Part shown: piece after piece, positions 1-7,042 of the stretch | Position numbering within the stretch: position 1 is the first letter of the stretch | Layout of the letters: each line of letters opens with the position of its first letter | Assembly (NCBI RefSeq): GCF_023502325.1 | Contig: NZ_JAMFLZ010000014.1 | Location: 1 to 7,878 of the forward strand | Source of the DNA: Wocania_A spongiicola | Lineage (GTDB): Bacteria; Bacteroidota; Bacteroidia; Flavobacteriales; Flavobacteriaceae | DNA length: 7,878 nucleotides | Reading direction: 5' to 3' | The notes under the pieces: generated by a model | What the model was told of the DNA's origin: nothing | The model's input: the letters and a program-made list of their open reading frames with translations, nothing else | The model's database searches: none | Made by a program: the position numbers and the translations under genes

Positions 1-2327
1 TAAAACATACCAAGCATATTAGTTACGCTAGAGGTATCCCAGTTATCAAGGGGTTGATTAAAAGGAGTGTTTCTAAACATATTTGACATTGTTGTAACAG
101 CACTTACCTTCCAATTATTGATGGGAGAATTAAATAATGTACCATGAAATACTTGTTGCATATTAGTAATTGTGCTTACATTCCAATTGTTAATAGCACC
201 TCCATTATCTACAAAAGAACTACACTCTAAAAACATACCTAGCATTGAAATGGTTTGACTTAAATTTGGAGTGTCTGTTGCATTTAGTACTAAATTACTA
301 CACCCCTGAAAAGACTGTTCCATAGAGGTCCAAGTATTTGCCCCCCATTGTTCAATCGTTTGTATTTTATCTTTATCTCCTGTATTGTTAAAATAGATTC
401 TAGGAAACGCACCACGAATAGCAACAGTGTATGTACCAGCTGTTAAAGTAGTACTTGTAGTATTACCTGAAACATTGGTAGCTTCTGGATTAAAAGTAGC
501 ACCATCATAACTCCAATCTACATCATAACTATAGCCTGTTCCAGTTGTAGGAATGGTAATGGTTTCACTTTCTTCAACCACCCAAGTGGTTATAAAATAA
601 TCTTCAGTTGTACATCCAAGGCCACCATCAGTAATCGTCCAATTAAAGGTTGAGTTTAAACTATTCCAAGCAGTTTCTGCTGTACAGTACTGACTACTGC
701 CTCCATGAAAAGTTATATTAGAAGGGATATCATCAATACCATCATTAGCACCACCACTTGTATCTGTATGCCAACCTATTAAAGTAGCATCGTAGTTTTC
801 TTGAGATAGGGTAGTATTGCGAAACATAAGATTCATTGTTGTAACATTACTGATATCCCAGTTATCAATGGGTTGATTAAAAGATGTGTTATTTAGAAAC
901 ATACCAGACATATCAGTTACGTTAGAGGTATCCCAGTTATCAAGCGGTTGATTATAAGGTGTGTTTCTAAACATATCTGACATTGTTGTAACAGCACTTA
1001 CCTCCCAATTATTGATGGGAGAATTAAACAATGTACCATGAAATACTTGTTGCATATTAGTAATTGTGCTTACATTCCAATTGTTAATAGCCTCTCCATT
1101 ATCTACAAAAGAGCTACACTCTAAAAACATACCTAGCATTGAAGTGGCTTGACTTAAATTTGGAGTGTCAGTTGCATTTAGTACTAAATTATTACACCCT
1201 CGAAACGACTGTTCCATCGAAGTCCAAATATTTGTACCCCATTGTTCAATCGTTTGTATTTTATCTTTATCCCCTGTATTGTTAAAATAGATTCTAGGGA
1301 AAACACCACGAATGGCAAGAGTGTATGTACCAGCTGTTAAAGTAGTACTTGTAGCATTACCAGAAACATTGGTAGCTTCTGGATTAAAAGTAGCGCCATC
1401 ATAACTCCAATCTATATCATAACTATAGCCTGTTCCAGTTGTAGGAATGGTAATAGTTTCATTTTCTTCAACCACCCAAGTGGTTATAAAATAATCTTCA
1501 GTTGTACATGCAAGGCCATCATCAGTAATCGTCCAATTAAAAGTAGTGTCTAAACTATTCCAAGCAGTTTCAGCTATACAGTACTGACTGTTTCCTCCAT
1601 CAAAAATTATATTATAAGGAACATCATCAATACCATCGTTAGCACCACCACTTGAGTCAGTATACCAACCTATTAAAGTAGCATCATAGTTTGTTGTAGA
1701 TAAACTCACATTATTAAATATCCCAACCATATTGGTTGCACTACTAATGTCCCAATTGCCTAAACTTTGATCAAAAAAACTGTCTTGAAATGCTCTGAAA
1801 AACTCTTCTACATTACTAGTATTCCAATTATTAATAGGGGCATTAAAAGATGTTGCATTAGCAAACATAAGCCCCATATCAGTTATACTACTCATGTCCC
1901 AATCACCCATTTTTCCTCCATTATCTACTAATGAACTTGCATCTTGAAACATTCTTCTAGTACTTGTTGCACTAGATAAATTTGGAATATCGGTTGCGTT
2001 GACGACTAAATTACTACAACCATAAAATGCTTCTTCCATAGAAGTCCAAGTACCTGTCCCCCATTGTTCAATCGTTTGTATTTTATATTTTATATTACCT
2101 ATATTTGTATTGTTAAAATTAATTCTAGGAAACGCACCACGAATAGCAACAGTGTATGTACCTGCTGTTAAATTAGCACTTGTAACATCTCTTGAAACAT
2201 TGGTAGATTCTGCATTAAAAGTAACTCCATCATAACTCCAATCTACATCATAATTATAACCTATTCCATATGTAGGAATCCTAATGGTTTCGTTTTCGGC
2301 AACTACCCAAGTGGTTATAAAATAATC
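1..2327 (-). repeat. Large in-frame tandem repeat inside the BspA-like gene
   Basis: The segment around CCCAAGTGGT (plus strand) starts at 581, 1475 and 2306, giving periods of 894 bp (298 codons) and 831 bp (277 codons). The two left-hand units are nearly identical over long stretches: compare 9-300 with 903-1195, where only scattered substitutions are seen. The right-hand, N-terminal unit is clearly more diverged and about 21 codons shorter, roughly one BspA repeat. Both periods are multiples of three, so unit number can change without breaking the frame. The pattern indicates an older duplication followed by a recent one. Confidence 0.9.
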
Positions 2328-2408
2328 TGCGTCTTGGGCCTGTATGCTTGTTATTGCAAAGTATAATAAAAAGGATGTAATAATAGTTTTGAGAGAGTAA
2401 TACATCAT
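1..2408 (-). CDS. Secreted BspA-like (DUF285) repeat surface protein, three tandem modules, 3' end outside window
   Basis: Open frame of 802 codons from the ATG at 2408 (followed at once by a second ATG) to the window edge; no stop is reached, so the C-terminus is missing. Residues 1-24 form a signal peptide (hydrophobic core TSFLLYFAITS, likely cleavage at IQA-Q). Three modules follow, at about residues 28-304, 305-602 and 603-edge. Each has a PKD-like beta domain opening DYFITTWVV with a WSYDG core, then a conserved IQTIEQWG/W-S-ME segment, then BspA-type repeats (MF...FN-P-NNW..S.V..M pattern). Modules 1 and 2 close with NYDATLIGW, QYC and a TITD..L.C segment, whose two cysteines could pair. 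DUF285 proteins are exported surface proteins, some of them adhesins in other Bacteroidota; the ligand here is unknown. The N-terminal half resembles the protein encoded at 3994-6630, so the two are paralogues. A T9SS sorting domain is expected beyond the left edge but is not seen. No Shine-Dalgarno sequence precedes the start, which is normal for the phylum. Confidence 0.93.
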   Translation of the reverse strand, partial: MMYYSLKTIITSFLLYFAITSIQAQDADYFITTWVVAENETIRIPTYGIGYNYDVDWSYDGVTFNAESTNVSRDVTSANLTAGTYTVAIRGAFPRINFNNTNIGNIKYKIQTIEQWGTGTWTSMEEAFYGCSNLVVNATDIPNLSSATSTRRMFQDASSLVDNGGKMGDWDMSSITDMGLMFANATSFNAPINNWNTSNVEEFFRAFQDSFFDQSLGNWDISSATNMVGIFNNVSLSTTNYDATLIGWYTDSSGGANDGIDDVPYNIIFDGGNSQYCIAETAWNSLDTTFNWTITDDGLACTTEDYFITTWVVEENETITIPTTGTGYSYDIDWSYDGATFNPEATNVSGNATSTTLTAGTYTLAIRGVFPRIYFNNTGDKDKIQTIEQWGTNIWTSMEQSFRGCNNLVLNATDTPNLSQATSMLGMFLECSSFVDNGEAINNWNVSTITNMQQVFHGTLFNSPINNWEVSAVTTMSDMFRNTPYNQPLDNWDTSNVTDMSGMFLNNTSFNQPIDNWDISNVTTMNLMFRNTTLSQENYDATLIGWHTDTSGGANDGIDDIPSNITFHGGSSQYCTAETAWNSLNSTFNWTITDGGLGCTTEDYFITTWVVEESETITIPTTGTGYSYDVDWSYDGATFNPEATNVSGNTTSTTLTAGTYTVAIRGAFPRIYFNNTGDKDKIQTIEQWGANTWTSMEQSFQGCSNLVLNATDTPNLSQTISMLGMFLECSSFVDNGGAINNWNVSTITNMQQVFHGTLFNSPINNWKVSAVTTMSNMFRNTPFNQPLDNWDTSSVTNMLGMF

Positions 2409-2465
2409 GAATTTATGTTTTTTGAGACAATAAAAGTGAGGTATATTGAGAGATTTTTATAAAAT

Positions 2466-2473
2466 CAAAAATA
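2466..2473 (-). promoter_or_regulatory. Candidate Bacteroidota -7 promoter element for the gene starting at 2408
   Basis: Read on the minus strand this is TATTTTTG, an exact match to the TAnnTTTG -7 consensus known from Bacteroidota housekeeping promoters. It would leave a leader of about 50 nt before the ATG at 2408. No convincing TTG-type -33 element lies at the usual distance upstream, so the call is tentative; the AACCTTTTTGC motif 37 bp further upstream is a competing candidate. Confidence 0.4.
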
Positions 2474-2509
2474 CCGTTAATAAGGATGGATTAAAGCATA
2501 TTTAAGGTA

Positions 2510-2520
2510 GCAAAAAGGTT
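2510..2520 (-). promoter_or_regulatory. Linker motif AACCTTTTTGC, copy D
   Basis: Minus-strand AACCTTTTTGC followed by TACCTTAAATA, preceded by CGTATTTGC. The same 11-mer occurs at 3829-3839, 6845-6855 and 7691-7701 in the same orientation, each followed by a similar AATA-containing segment. This copy lies about 102 bp upstream of the start at 2408. Position and conservation suggest a promoter or regulator-binding site; the AAC box could be the -35 of an ECF-type sigma factor, but that is inference. No transcription start can be read. Confidence 0.45.
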
Positions 2521-2541
2521 GCAAATACGAAATAGGCGAAC

Positions 2542-2567
2542 TATTAAGCATTTTATAATGCTTAATA
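2542..2567. other. Perfect 11-bp hairpin beside the linker motif
   Basis: TATTAAGCATT, loop TTAT, then AATGCTTAATA, with all eleven pairs intact. It sits 21 bp upstream of the AACCTTTTTGC copy at 2510 on the minus strand, the same relative place as the terminator-like segments in the other linker copies. There is no U-tract directly after the stem on either strand, so intrinsic termination is uncertain. It may close the decayed unit to its right. Confidence 0.6.
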
Positions 2568-2642
2568 ACGGAGCATTCTAATACACCTTTTTTCAAAGAG
2601 TAAAGGCGCTTTCGTAAATAGTAAACTAATCATGGCTTTTGT

Positions 2643-2825
2643 TTAACATTGATAAGTTACTTTCCCTTTTTCTGAATCATAGGTCCGTTCTCCTATATAT
2701 TCATGAGATGCTACTGTTGCTCCATTGCGCGAAGAAACCACAAAGTCGATGTAGATGTTATCCGTTATGAGATGCCAGCATAGGAGCATTAATAAAGCAA
2801 GGAGGACATGTTGCATTAGTATCAT
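2643..2825 (-). CDS. Hypothetical 60-residue open frame, possibly a gene fragment
   Basis: ATG at 2825, TAA at 2643-2645; a GTG at 2840 inside the CA repeat would add five residues. The product starts with a hydrophobic stretch (HVLLALLMLLCWHLI), followed by a polar tail with ASHEYIGERTYDSEKGKVTY. I do not recognise the family. The stretch is visibly less AT-rich than its surroundings, which is the only compositional support. The frame is one base out of register with the decayed frame on the other side of the (CA)10 tract; losing one CA unit or gaining two would join them. It may be the 3' remnant of that gene or a chance frame. No ribosome-binding or promoter signal is apparent. Confidence 0.22.
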   Translation of the reverse strand: MILMQHVLLALLMLLCWHLITDNIYIDFVVSSRNGATVASHEYIGERTYDSEKGKVTYQC

Positions 2826-2845
2826 CACACACACACACACACACA
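2826..2845. repeat. (CA)10 dinucleotide microsatellite
   Basis: Ten uninterrupted CA units, followed directly by the palindrome GCCGGC. Dinucleotide tracts of this length are unusual in bacterial chromosomes and prone to slippage, which is known to drive phase variation when inside or near surface-protein genes. Here it lies between a decayed frame and a 60-residue open frame, so present function is doubtful. Confidence 0.95.
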
Positions 2846-2854
2846 GCCGGCTAC

Positions 2855-3288
2855 CTAGCTACTGAAGACCAATGCTTCAATACCATCAGATATAGAACCA
2901 ATTGCCTATTCTGTATCGACAGGAGATTCATCTTCAGAATCTGAATTCTCTAAAATATTGAATATCTAGCCTTTGTTTTTTCTTGTTAGCCAAACATTGG
3001 GTGTAATTCTATCTTGATTTTCTTCTAAGGTCTAGTCGTCATTTCTCATATTACTAAATGTTATGCTTCTCCTTTGCACACCGTATTGAAGTTTATAACC
3101 TTAATTGTCATCATCAATATCATCTGAGTTTAATACTTAGTTTTGAGGTTGCTCGCATGATGACATGGAAGCATCTATATTTCCGTATCCAGCACTATCA
3201 TTTTTTTTATACGAGGTTTCAAATCACAATCATCACTTTTAAAGTAAATCAAAGTAATTAACCCTATTATAATAAGTGCCGTTAATTT
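2855..3288 (-). pseudogene. Decayed remnant of a secreted protein with a putative metal-binding-motif repeat
   Basis: One minus-strand frame keeps protein-like sequence but is interrupted by stops at 3137, 3101, 3032, 2966, 2906 and 2855. Its start is reached through an 8-base A run (plus-strand T8 at 3201-3208) where a one-base slip joins two frames. The upstream part reads KLTALIIIGLITLIYFKSDD, like an N-terminal membrane segment. The next part reads NDSAGYGNIDASMSSCEQPQ, stop, VLNSDDIDDDN. This closely resembles the secreted flavobacterial 'putative metal-binding motif' pattern DxDGDGYG...S...C.QP.GYV.N..DCDD, with the stop falling where tyrosine is usual. Further on is an acidic SDSEDESPVDTE segment. 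Many stops are expected in AT-rich noncoding DNA, so the case rests on the motif resemblance. It lies between linker copies C and D, where an array member would be expected. Confidence 0.42.
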
Positions 3289-3441
3289 TTAGACTAGTTG
3301 TTCTCGTTTTTAATTTAATTATTAAGGTAAAATTGATAAAAATTTGAATAAAATTTATGTTTGTGATTTTTCTTTTTTTTGATCAAGTTATCTATTTTCT
3401 AGACTTTACAAAAGGGTAAATAATTTAGAAATGCCGAATCT

Positions 3442-3458
3442 CTTCATTTTTAATGAAG
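3442..3458. other. 7-bp perfect hairpin
   Basis: CTTCATT, loop TTT, AATGAAG. It is short and AT-rich with no U-tract of note, so no function is assigned. Confidence 0.45.
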
Positions 3459-3488
3459 TTTCAATATTTCACTTGATATTTGCTTGGA

Positions 3489-3506
3489 TTGACAGGATTC
3501 TGTCAA
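3489..3506. other. 7-bp perfect hairpin TTGACAG/CTGTCAA
   Basis: TTGACAG, loop GATT, CTGTCAA. On the minus strand it overlaps the TGA stop of a 29-residue open frame at 3503-3592. It could be a weak terminator or a dyad operator-like site; neither has a supporting U-tract or flanking gene. Confidence 0.45.
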
Positions 3507-3828
3507 AATACATAAAGGATTATATCAATAATTATTAAATAAAATATACATAAAAACAATTCTAGTCTATTTTTTTTAAGATACTTTTTCATTAATTTAC
3601 TTTTTTAATAAGGGTATAGTTTTGCTGCCTGTTTGTTGATGTATTTTTCATCAGTTTAAATTCATTGTTTTTAATTGACAGAGATGTATTCGTCATTGAA
3701 CATCTTGGTTAGTATCAATGAATTGTTATAGGTCATTTTATATTGTTAGTATTTAAAGTTTAAGAGGTTAATAATTATTTATTCACAAAATAACTTTTAA
3801 AGTATATAAAAGGCACGTATTGGGGGAT

Positions 3829-3839
3829 GCAAAAAGGTT
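3829..3839 (-). promoter_or_regulatory. Linker motif AACCTTTTTGC, copy C
   Basis: Minus-strand AACCTTTTTGC followed by ATCCCCCAATA and preceded by TCGTTTAT. It is the most diverged of the four copies outside the 11-mer itself. It lies just after the 3' region of the gene at 3994-6630 and upstream of a region with no intact gene, so any promoter activity would now drive only decayed sequence. Confidence 0.4.
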
Positions 3840-4015
3840 ATAAACGAAAAAATCAGGAGCTTTTTTGAGCTTTTTCTATTTCTATAAGTGACTGAAATTC
3901 ACTAATATTTAATTGCATTTTTATGCGTAGGGTACTATGCTCTTCAAAAAACACATTATCTGAACAAGTTTTATCTCATTTTTTAGTTAAAAATTATTGT
4001 TTTATAATACGTTTA
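3829..4015 (-). repeat. Linker repeat copy C: gene end, 3' region and AACCTTTTTGC motif
   Basis: Copy C spans the last six codons (KRIIKQ) and stop of the BspA/beta-helix gene plus its 3' region. It aligns with copy A (6845-7026) in order: the conserved TTATAATACGTTTA at the gene end, GTTTTATCTCATTTT, a short dyad AGTGA-N7-TCACT (3887-3903), a T-rich segment (minus TTTTTTCG, 3845-3852), and AACCTTTTTGC. Identity is patchy compared with the A/B pair, so this is an older relative. The T-rich segment after GCTCCTGA on the minus strand is where termination of the gene would be expected, although its stem is poor. Confidence 0.6.
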
Positions 4016-6630
4016 GTCATATTCTCTGTATCACTTTTTAAACTTAACAGATATATACCACTAGATAGTTTACTTATATTAATAGATTGTTCTGCGGTGT
4101 TTGTTTTTATGGTTTTCGTTAAAATTAGCCTTCCAGAAATATCATGTATACTTATAGTTTTTAAATTGATATTTAAAGGGTTGCTAATAAATAGTTTGGA
4201 TGCCGTTGGGTTAGGGTATAGGTGTATGTGTTTTTTTAATATGTTATTAGAGTTGATGCTTAGGGTTGATTGTCGTTCATAAGCACCTATATCTATGGTA
4301 TTAAATAAGCGGATTTGACCTGCTAAATCAAAAGTTTCATTATTTTTGTTATCATCTCCTTTATCAATTAAATCTGGGGTATTAGGTATAAGGCCATCAT
4401 CAGCGGTTCCAAATTCATCATCACCTCCAGCAGGATCTGTACTATTTGTAAATGGGTTTTGAGTAAGTTGTACAAAGGCGATATTATTATCAAGAATACT
4501 TTCATTTTTATCAGAGGCATTGTGGCTAGAACTGGTATTTATGGTCCCATCGCCAGCGATATCTGAAATATCACCATTCGTGCCAGCGCTATTGTTATAA
4601 AATACGGTATTGTAAAGCAGAGGTTTTGCCTGAATATTATTTTGCATTCCGCCACCTAGATTTTCAGATGTGTTTCCAGTAAAGGTAACATTTATAAGTG
4701 TAGGGTTAGAGCTATGATTAAACATGCCAGCACCATTGTTAACAGCTGTATTTTTATAAAATATTACATTGGTAAGTATTATTGGATTGGTAGGTGAGGT
4801 GGAGGTAGAAGCGAAATTAGCCATCCCACCACCGTTTTTACCTGAAGCATTTTCTACAAAGGTAACATTGATAAGCACTGGAGAGGAATTATTTGCATTG
4901 TACATCCCACCGCCTTCAAGAAAAGCTGTGTTTTTAGTAAAGATGACATTGGTAAGTGTTGGAGAAGATGCAGAATTTAGCATCCCACCTCCGTTATTTA
5001 CATTACCTCCATTAGTGATTATTAAATGGTCAAAAAGGGTGTTATTTGTTAAGAGGGAAGTGCTTAAAATATTATTGGACTCTTGACCATCTAAGGTTGA
5101 ATAGTCTTCTTGTATATTTGTAGTAGTATTGTAACCCCCTTTAATTACTAAGTCTTTACCACTATTTATTGTTATAACACCCTCTTGGTATGTACCAATT
5201 GCTATATATATATGATCACCTTTATTAGCATTATTTATAGCTGTTTTTATACTGGTATAGGCATTTGCCCAATCAGTCCCGTTTGTATTATTACCGTTAA
5301 GGTCTACATAAATAATGTTTGGGCATTTAGTATCACCTACAAACGTCCATCCTTTATTGTCTATTAAAGATTGTCTTTCGATTTCTGCAGTACAATACTC
5401 AATACTTAAAGCACCTAGTGTCACATCACTAGGGGTGTTTTCGTTATTAGCCCAAGCTATTAATGTGGCATCATAGTTTGCTCTGCTCATAGCAGAATTA
5501 TCAAACATATTATTCATCATGGTAGTGTTAGTCTCTGCTGTTAAACCGCTTAAAACCCAAGAACTTAAATTTTGATTAAATGATATAGCACCATTAAACA
5601 TGTTGCTCATAACTTTTATTTTACTTGCATCCCAAGAACTTAAATTTTGGTTAAATGCTTTAGCATCTTTAAACATTTCTGACATCTTTAATCCGTCAAC
5701 ATTAGTATTAATCCAATTAGGTAATGGTTGGTTAAATGCTATAGCGCCCTCAAACATTCCAGTAAAATCTGCATTTTCTTTAAATTGCCAGCTTGAAATA
5801 TCTTGATTGAACTTAACAGCATTATTAAACATTTTTTGAGTATCTCCTACACCATCTGCGCCCACTTGAGAGACATCCCAACTAGAAATATTGCCGTTAA
5901 AAGCCAACGCATCCTGAAACATATAGCTCATTTCTACAACGTTACTTGTATCCCAACTATTTAAATCTTGGTTAAAGTTTTCACAACCTCTAAACATACT
6001 GTTTAAATCTTCAATAGAATTTAAATGCCATGTGTTTATAGATTCATGCCCTGTAAATGCGGTGCAACTATAGAACATGCGGTACATTGTTGTTACCAGA
6101 GATAAATCAGGGGCATCTGTAGCATTAACCTGCATGTTTTTACAATCTCTAAAGGCTTGATACATGGTTTCCCATTTAATCTCCCCCCATTGGTCTATAG
6201 ATTTTAGTTTTTCTTCATCACCCGAAAGACTTACCCGAATGGCAGGAAAATCTTCGGTAATTTTTATTTGGTAATCATTTGTGCCTGAGTTATTTGAATA
6301 GGTGTGAGAGGCATTTCCTGTTTTACCACTTTCAATGGTTCCATCGCCCCAATCAATGGTATAATTATAATTTCCCGTAGCGTCAGGATTAATAGCAATG
6401 GTAATTTCGTCTGCATCAGTTACAGTCCAAGTGGTTGTAAAGGAGTTTTGGAATGCATCACCATTTTCATCATTAAAAAGTGCAGCAAAAGTACTTCCAT
6501 CTTCTGAAAGACTTACAACACTATTCCCAAAATTATCAACCACTGTTTTACCATTAATATCACCTCCAATTTGGGTTTGAGCAAAAGTTATAAAAGGGAT
6601 ATATAAAAGAATTTGTAATAGCTTTTTCAT
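3994..6630 (-). CDS. T9SS-exported surface protein: PKD-like, BspA (DUF285) repeats, parallel beta-helix, type A sorting domain
   Basis: Complete, 878 residues, ATG at 6630, TAA at 3994-3996. Residues 1-17 form a signal peptide (MKKLLQILLYIPFITFA, then Q). A PKD-like domain spans about 64-150 with the IDWGDG signature at 92-97. BspA/DUF285 repeats cover about 150-395 (repeated MF..A.AFNQ.L.SW), closed by NYDATLIAW at 385-393 and the EYC...C segment to 436. A pectin-lyase-like parallel beta-helix spans about 438-785. It opens IIYVDLNGNN...GTDWANAYTSI, has five GGGM/GAGM rungs (547, 573, 600, 633, 659), and ends DIGAYE. The type IX secretion type A sorting domain spans about 800-878 (LYPNP, HDISGR, LSSGIYLL, KRIIKQ). 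Such domains direct export through the outer membrane and are cleaved there. The role is probably adhesion or matrix binding; no catalytic residues are evident. It is paralogous to the gene starting at 2408 in its N-terminal half. No Shine-Dalgarno is seen; the start follows an A-rich leader and fits the signal peptide. Confidence 0.95.
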   Translation of the reverse strand: MKKLLQILLYIPFITFAQTQIGGDINGKTVVDNFGNSVVSLSEDGSTFAALFNDENGDAFQNSFTTTWTVTDADEITIAINPDATGNYNYTIDWGDGTIESGKTGNASHTYSNNSGTNDYQIKITEDFPAIRVSLSGDEEKLKSIDQWGEIKWETMYQAFRDCKNMQVNATDAPDLSLVTTMYRMFYSCTAFTGHESINTWHLNSIEDLNSMFRGCENFNQDLNSWDTSNVVEMSYMFQDALAFNGNISSWDVSQVGADGVGDTQKMFNNAVKFNQDISSWQFKENADFTGMFEGAIAFNQPLPNWINTNVDGLKMSEMFKDAKAFNQNLSSWDASKIKVMSNMFNGAISFNQNLSSWVLSGLTAETNTTMMNNMFDNSAMSRANYDATLIAWANNENTPSDVTLGALSIEYCTAEIERQSLIDNKGWTFVGDTKCPNIIYVDLNGNNTNGTDWANAYTSIKTAINNANKGDHIYIAIGTYQEGVITINSGKDLVIKGGYNTTTNIQEDYSTLDGQESNNILSTSLLTNNTLFDHLIITNGGNVNNGGGMLNSASSPTLTNVIFTKNTAFLEGGGMYNANNSSPVLINVTFVENASGKNGGGMANFASTSTSPTNPIILTNVIFYKNTAVNNGAGMFNHSSNPTLINVTFTGNTSENLGGGMQNNIQAKPLLYNTVFYNNSAGTNGDISDIAGDGTINTSSSHNASDKNESILDNNIAFVQLTQNPFTNSTDPAGGDDEFGTADDGLIPNTPDLIDKGDDNKNNETFDLAGQIRLFNTIDIGAYERQSTLSINSNNILKKHIHLYPNPTASKLFISNPLNINLKTISIHDISGRLILTKTIKTNTAEQSINISKLSSGIYLLSLKSDTENMTKRIIKQ

Positions 6631-6840
6631 AGGATTATTATTTATTATTCATTTTTTTATGAGTTAATATTAAAGGAGCAATAATAACAAGCTCTAAGTT
6701 TTGTGTTTGCAGTTCTCCTTTACAGTAATTGATCATATATAATATCTATATCAATGTTTTCTAACTTGTGCGGTTTATTTTGAAATTTTAGAGGGTATTG
6801 CAATATTAGCTTTTGAAACGGAAAAAAGAATTGTATTTAG
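6631..6840. other. Upstream leader region of the gene starting at 6630
   Basis: AT-rich and gene-free. No TAnnTTTG element on the minus strand was found in front of this gene, unlike the gene starting at 2408. An interrupted dyad, ATTGAT (6728-6733) with ATCAAT (6750-6755), lies about 100 bp upstream of the start and could be an operator or leader hairpin, but support is weak. The left part of the copy A homology with copy B begins near 6806. Confidence 0.4.
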
Positions 6841-6844
6841 AGTA

Positions 6845-6855
6845 GCAAAAAGGTT
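6845..6855 (-). promoter_or_regulatory. Linker motif AACCTTTTTGC, copy A
   Basis: Minus-strand TTTGTATTCGA, then AACCTTTTTGC, then TACTCTAAATA. It is 215 bp upstream of the ATG at 6630 and is the best candidate promoter or regulator site for that gene, because no TAnnTTTG box lies closer. The promoter role is inferred from position and from conservation across four copies. Confidence 0.45.
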
Positions 6856-6863
6856 TCGAATAC

Positions 6864-6895
6864 AAAAAAACTAGAAAAATAGTTAAGTTTTTCTA
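6864..6895 (-). terminator. Intrinsic terminator in linker copy A
   Basis: On the minus strand an 8-bp stem TAGAAAAA / TTTTTCTA with loop CTTAACTA is followed by G and seven T. An alternative 5-bp stem AACTA / TAGTT lies within it. It would end transcripts of the vanished gene whose KRIIKQ-stop tail lies at 7006-7026, just before the promoter-like motif. AU-only stems are weak, but the T-tract and its conservation in copy B support the call. Confidence 0.55.
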
Positions 6896-7042
6896 TTTTC
6901 TTAAAATGACTGAAATTCATTCATATTTCATTACTTTTCAAGAACTGTGTTAAAAACCAAAAAAAGAAGTTAATCTGAAAAGTTTTATCTCATTTTCGGT
7001 TAAAATTATTGTTTTATAATACGTTTAAAGAGTGTACTTTTG

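Larger units (their letters stand above)
3289..3828. other. AT-rich region without a recognisable gene
   Basis: No frame here gives a recognisable protein. It contains two perfect 7-bp hairpins (3442-3458 and 3489-3506). A 29-residue minus-strand open frame at 3503-3592 (MKKYLKKN..., then a hydrophobic stretch) ends inside the second hairpin and could be chance. The right end runs into linker copy C. Its position downstream of that copy's promoter-like motif suggests it is the eroded 5' part of a lost array member. Confidence 0.5.
6841..7026 (-). repeat. Linker repeat copy A, carrying an orphan KRIIKQ-stop gene tail
   Basis: Bases 6841-7005 match copy B (7687-7859) with seven substitutions and one 8-bp insertion in B by hand alignment. 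Copy A goes on past copy B through 7006-7026, where the minus strand reads AAA CGT ATT ATA AAA CAA TAA (KRIIKQ, stop), the same tail as the intact gene ending at 3994. Upstream of that tail the frame is not a sorting domain and meets a stop at 7075-7077, so the gene body has been lost or replaced. Copy A lies about 215 bp upstream of the start at 6630. Confidence 0.85.

Noticed and set aside
1..2327. CRISPR or short tandem repeat array
   Set aside because: The repeated units are 831-894 bp and encode protein modules in frame.
3058..3261. 67-codon plus-strand open frame
   Set aside because: Opposite the decayed minus-strand frame. The product is aromatic and histidine-rich with no family resemblance and no start signals.
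2855..3288. Stop-codon recoding (TAG or TAA read as glutamine) to explain a long interrupted frame
   Set aside because: Four of the stops fall as TAG, which is suggestive, but TAA and TGA also interrupt the same frame. One stop replaces an expected tyrosine, and the register breaks at the CA tract. The intact neighbours use normal stops.
3923..5086. Plus-strand open frames at 3923-4282 and 4769-5086
   Set aside because: They lie antisense to well-supported coding sequence (sorting domain and beta-helix rungs) and give no recognisable protein.
5185..6580. Plus-strand open frames at 5185, 5600, 6304 and 6398
   Set aside because: All are antisense shadows of the 878-residue gene with no independent support.
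6728..6755. Interrupted dyad ATTGAT/ATCAAT upstream of the gene at 6630
   Set aside because: Six AT-rich pairs in AT-rich DNA are easily expected by chance; it is only mentioned in the leader entry.
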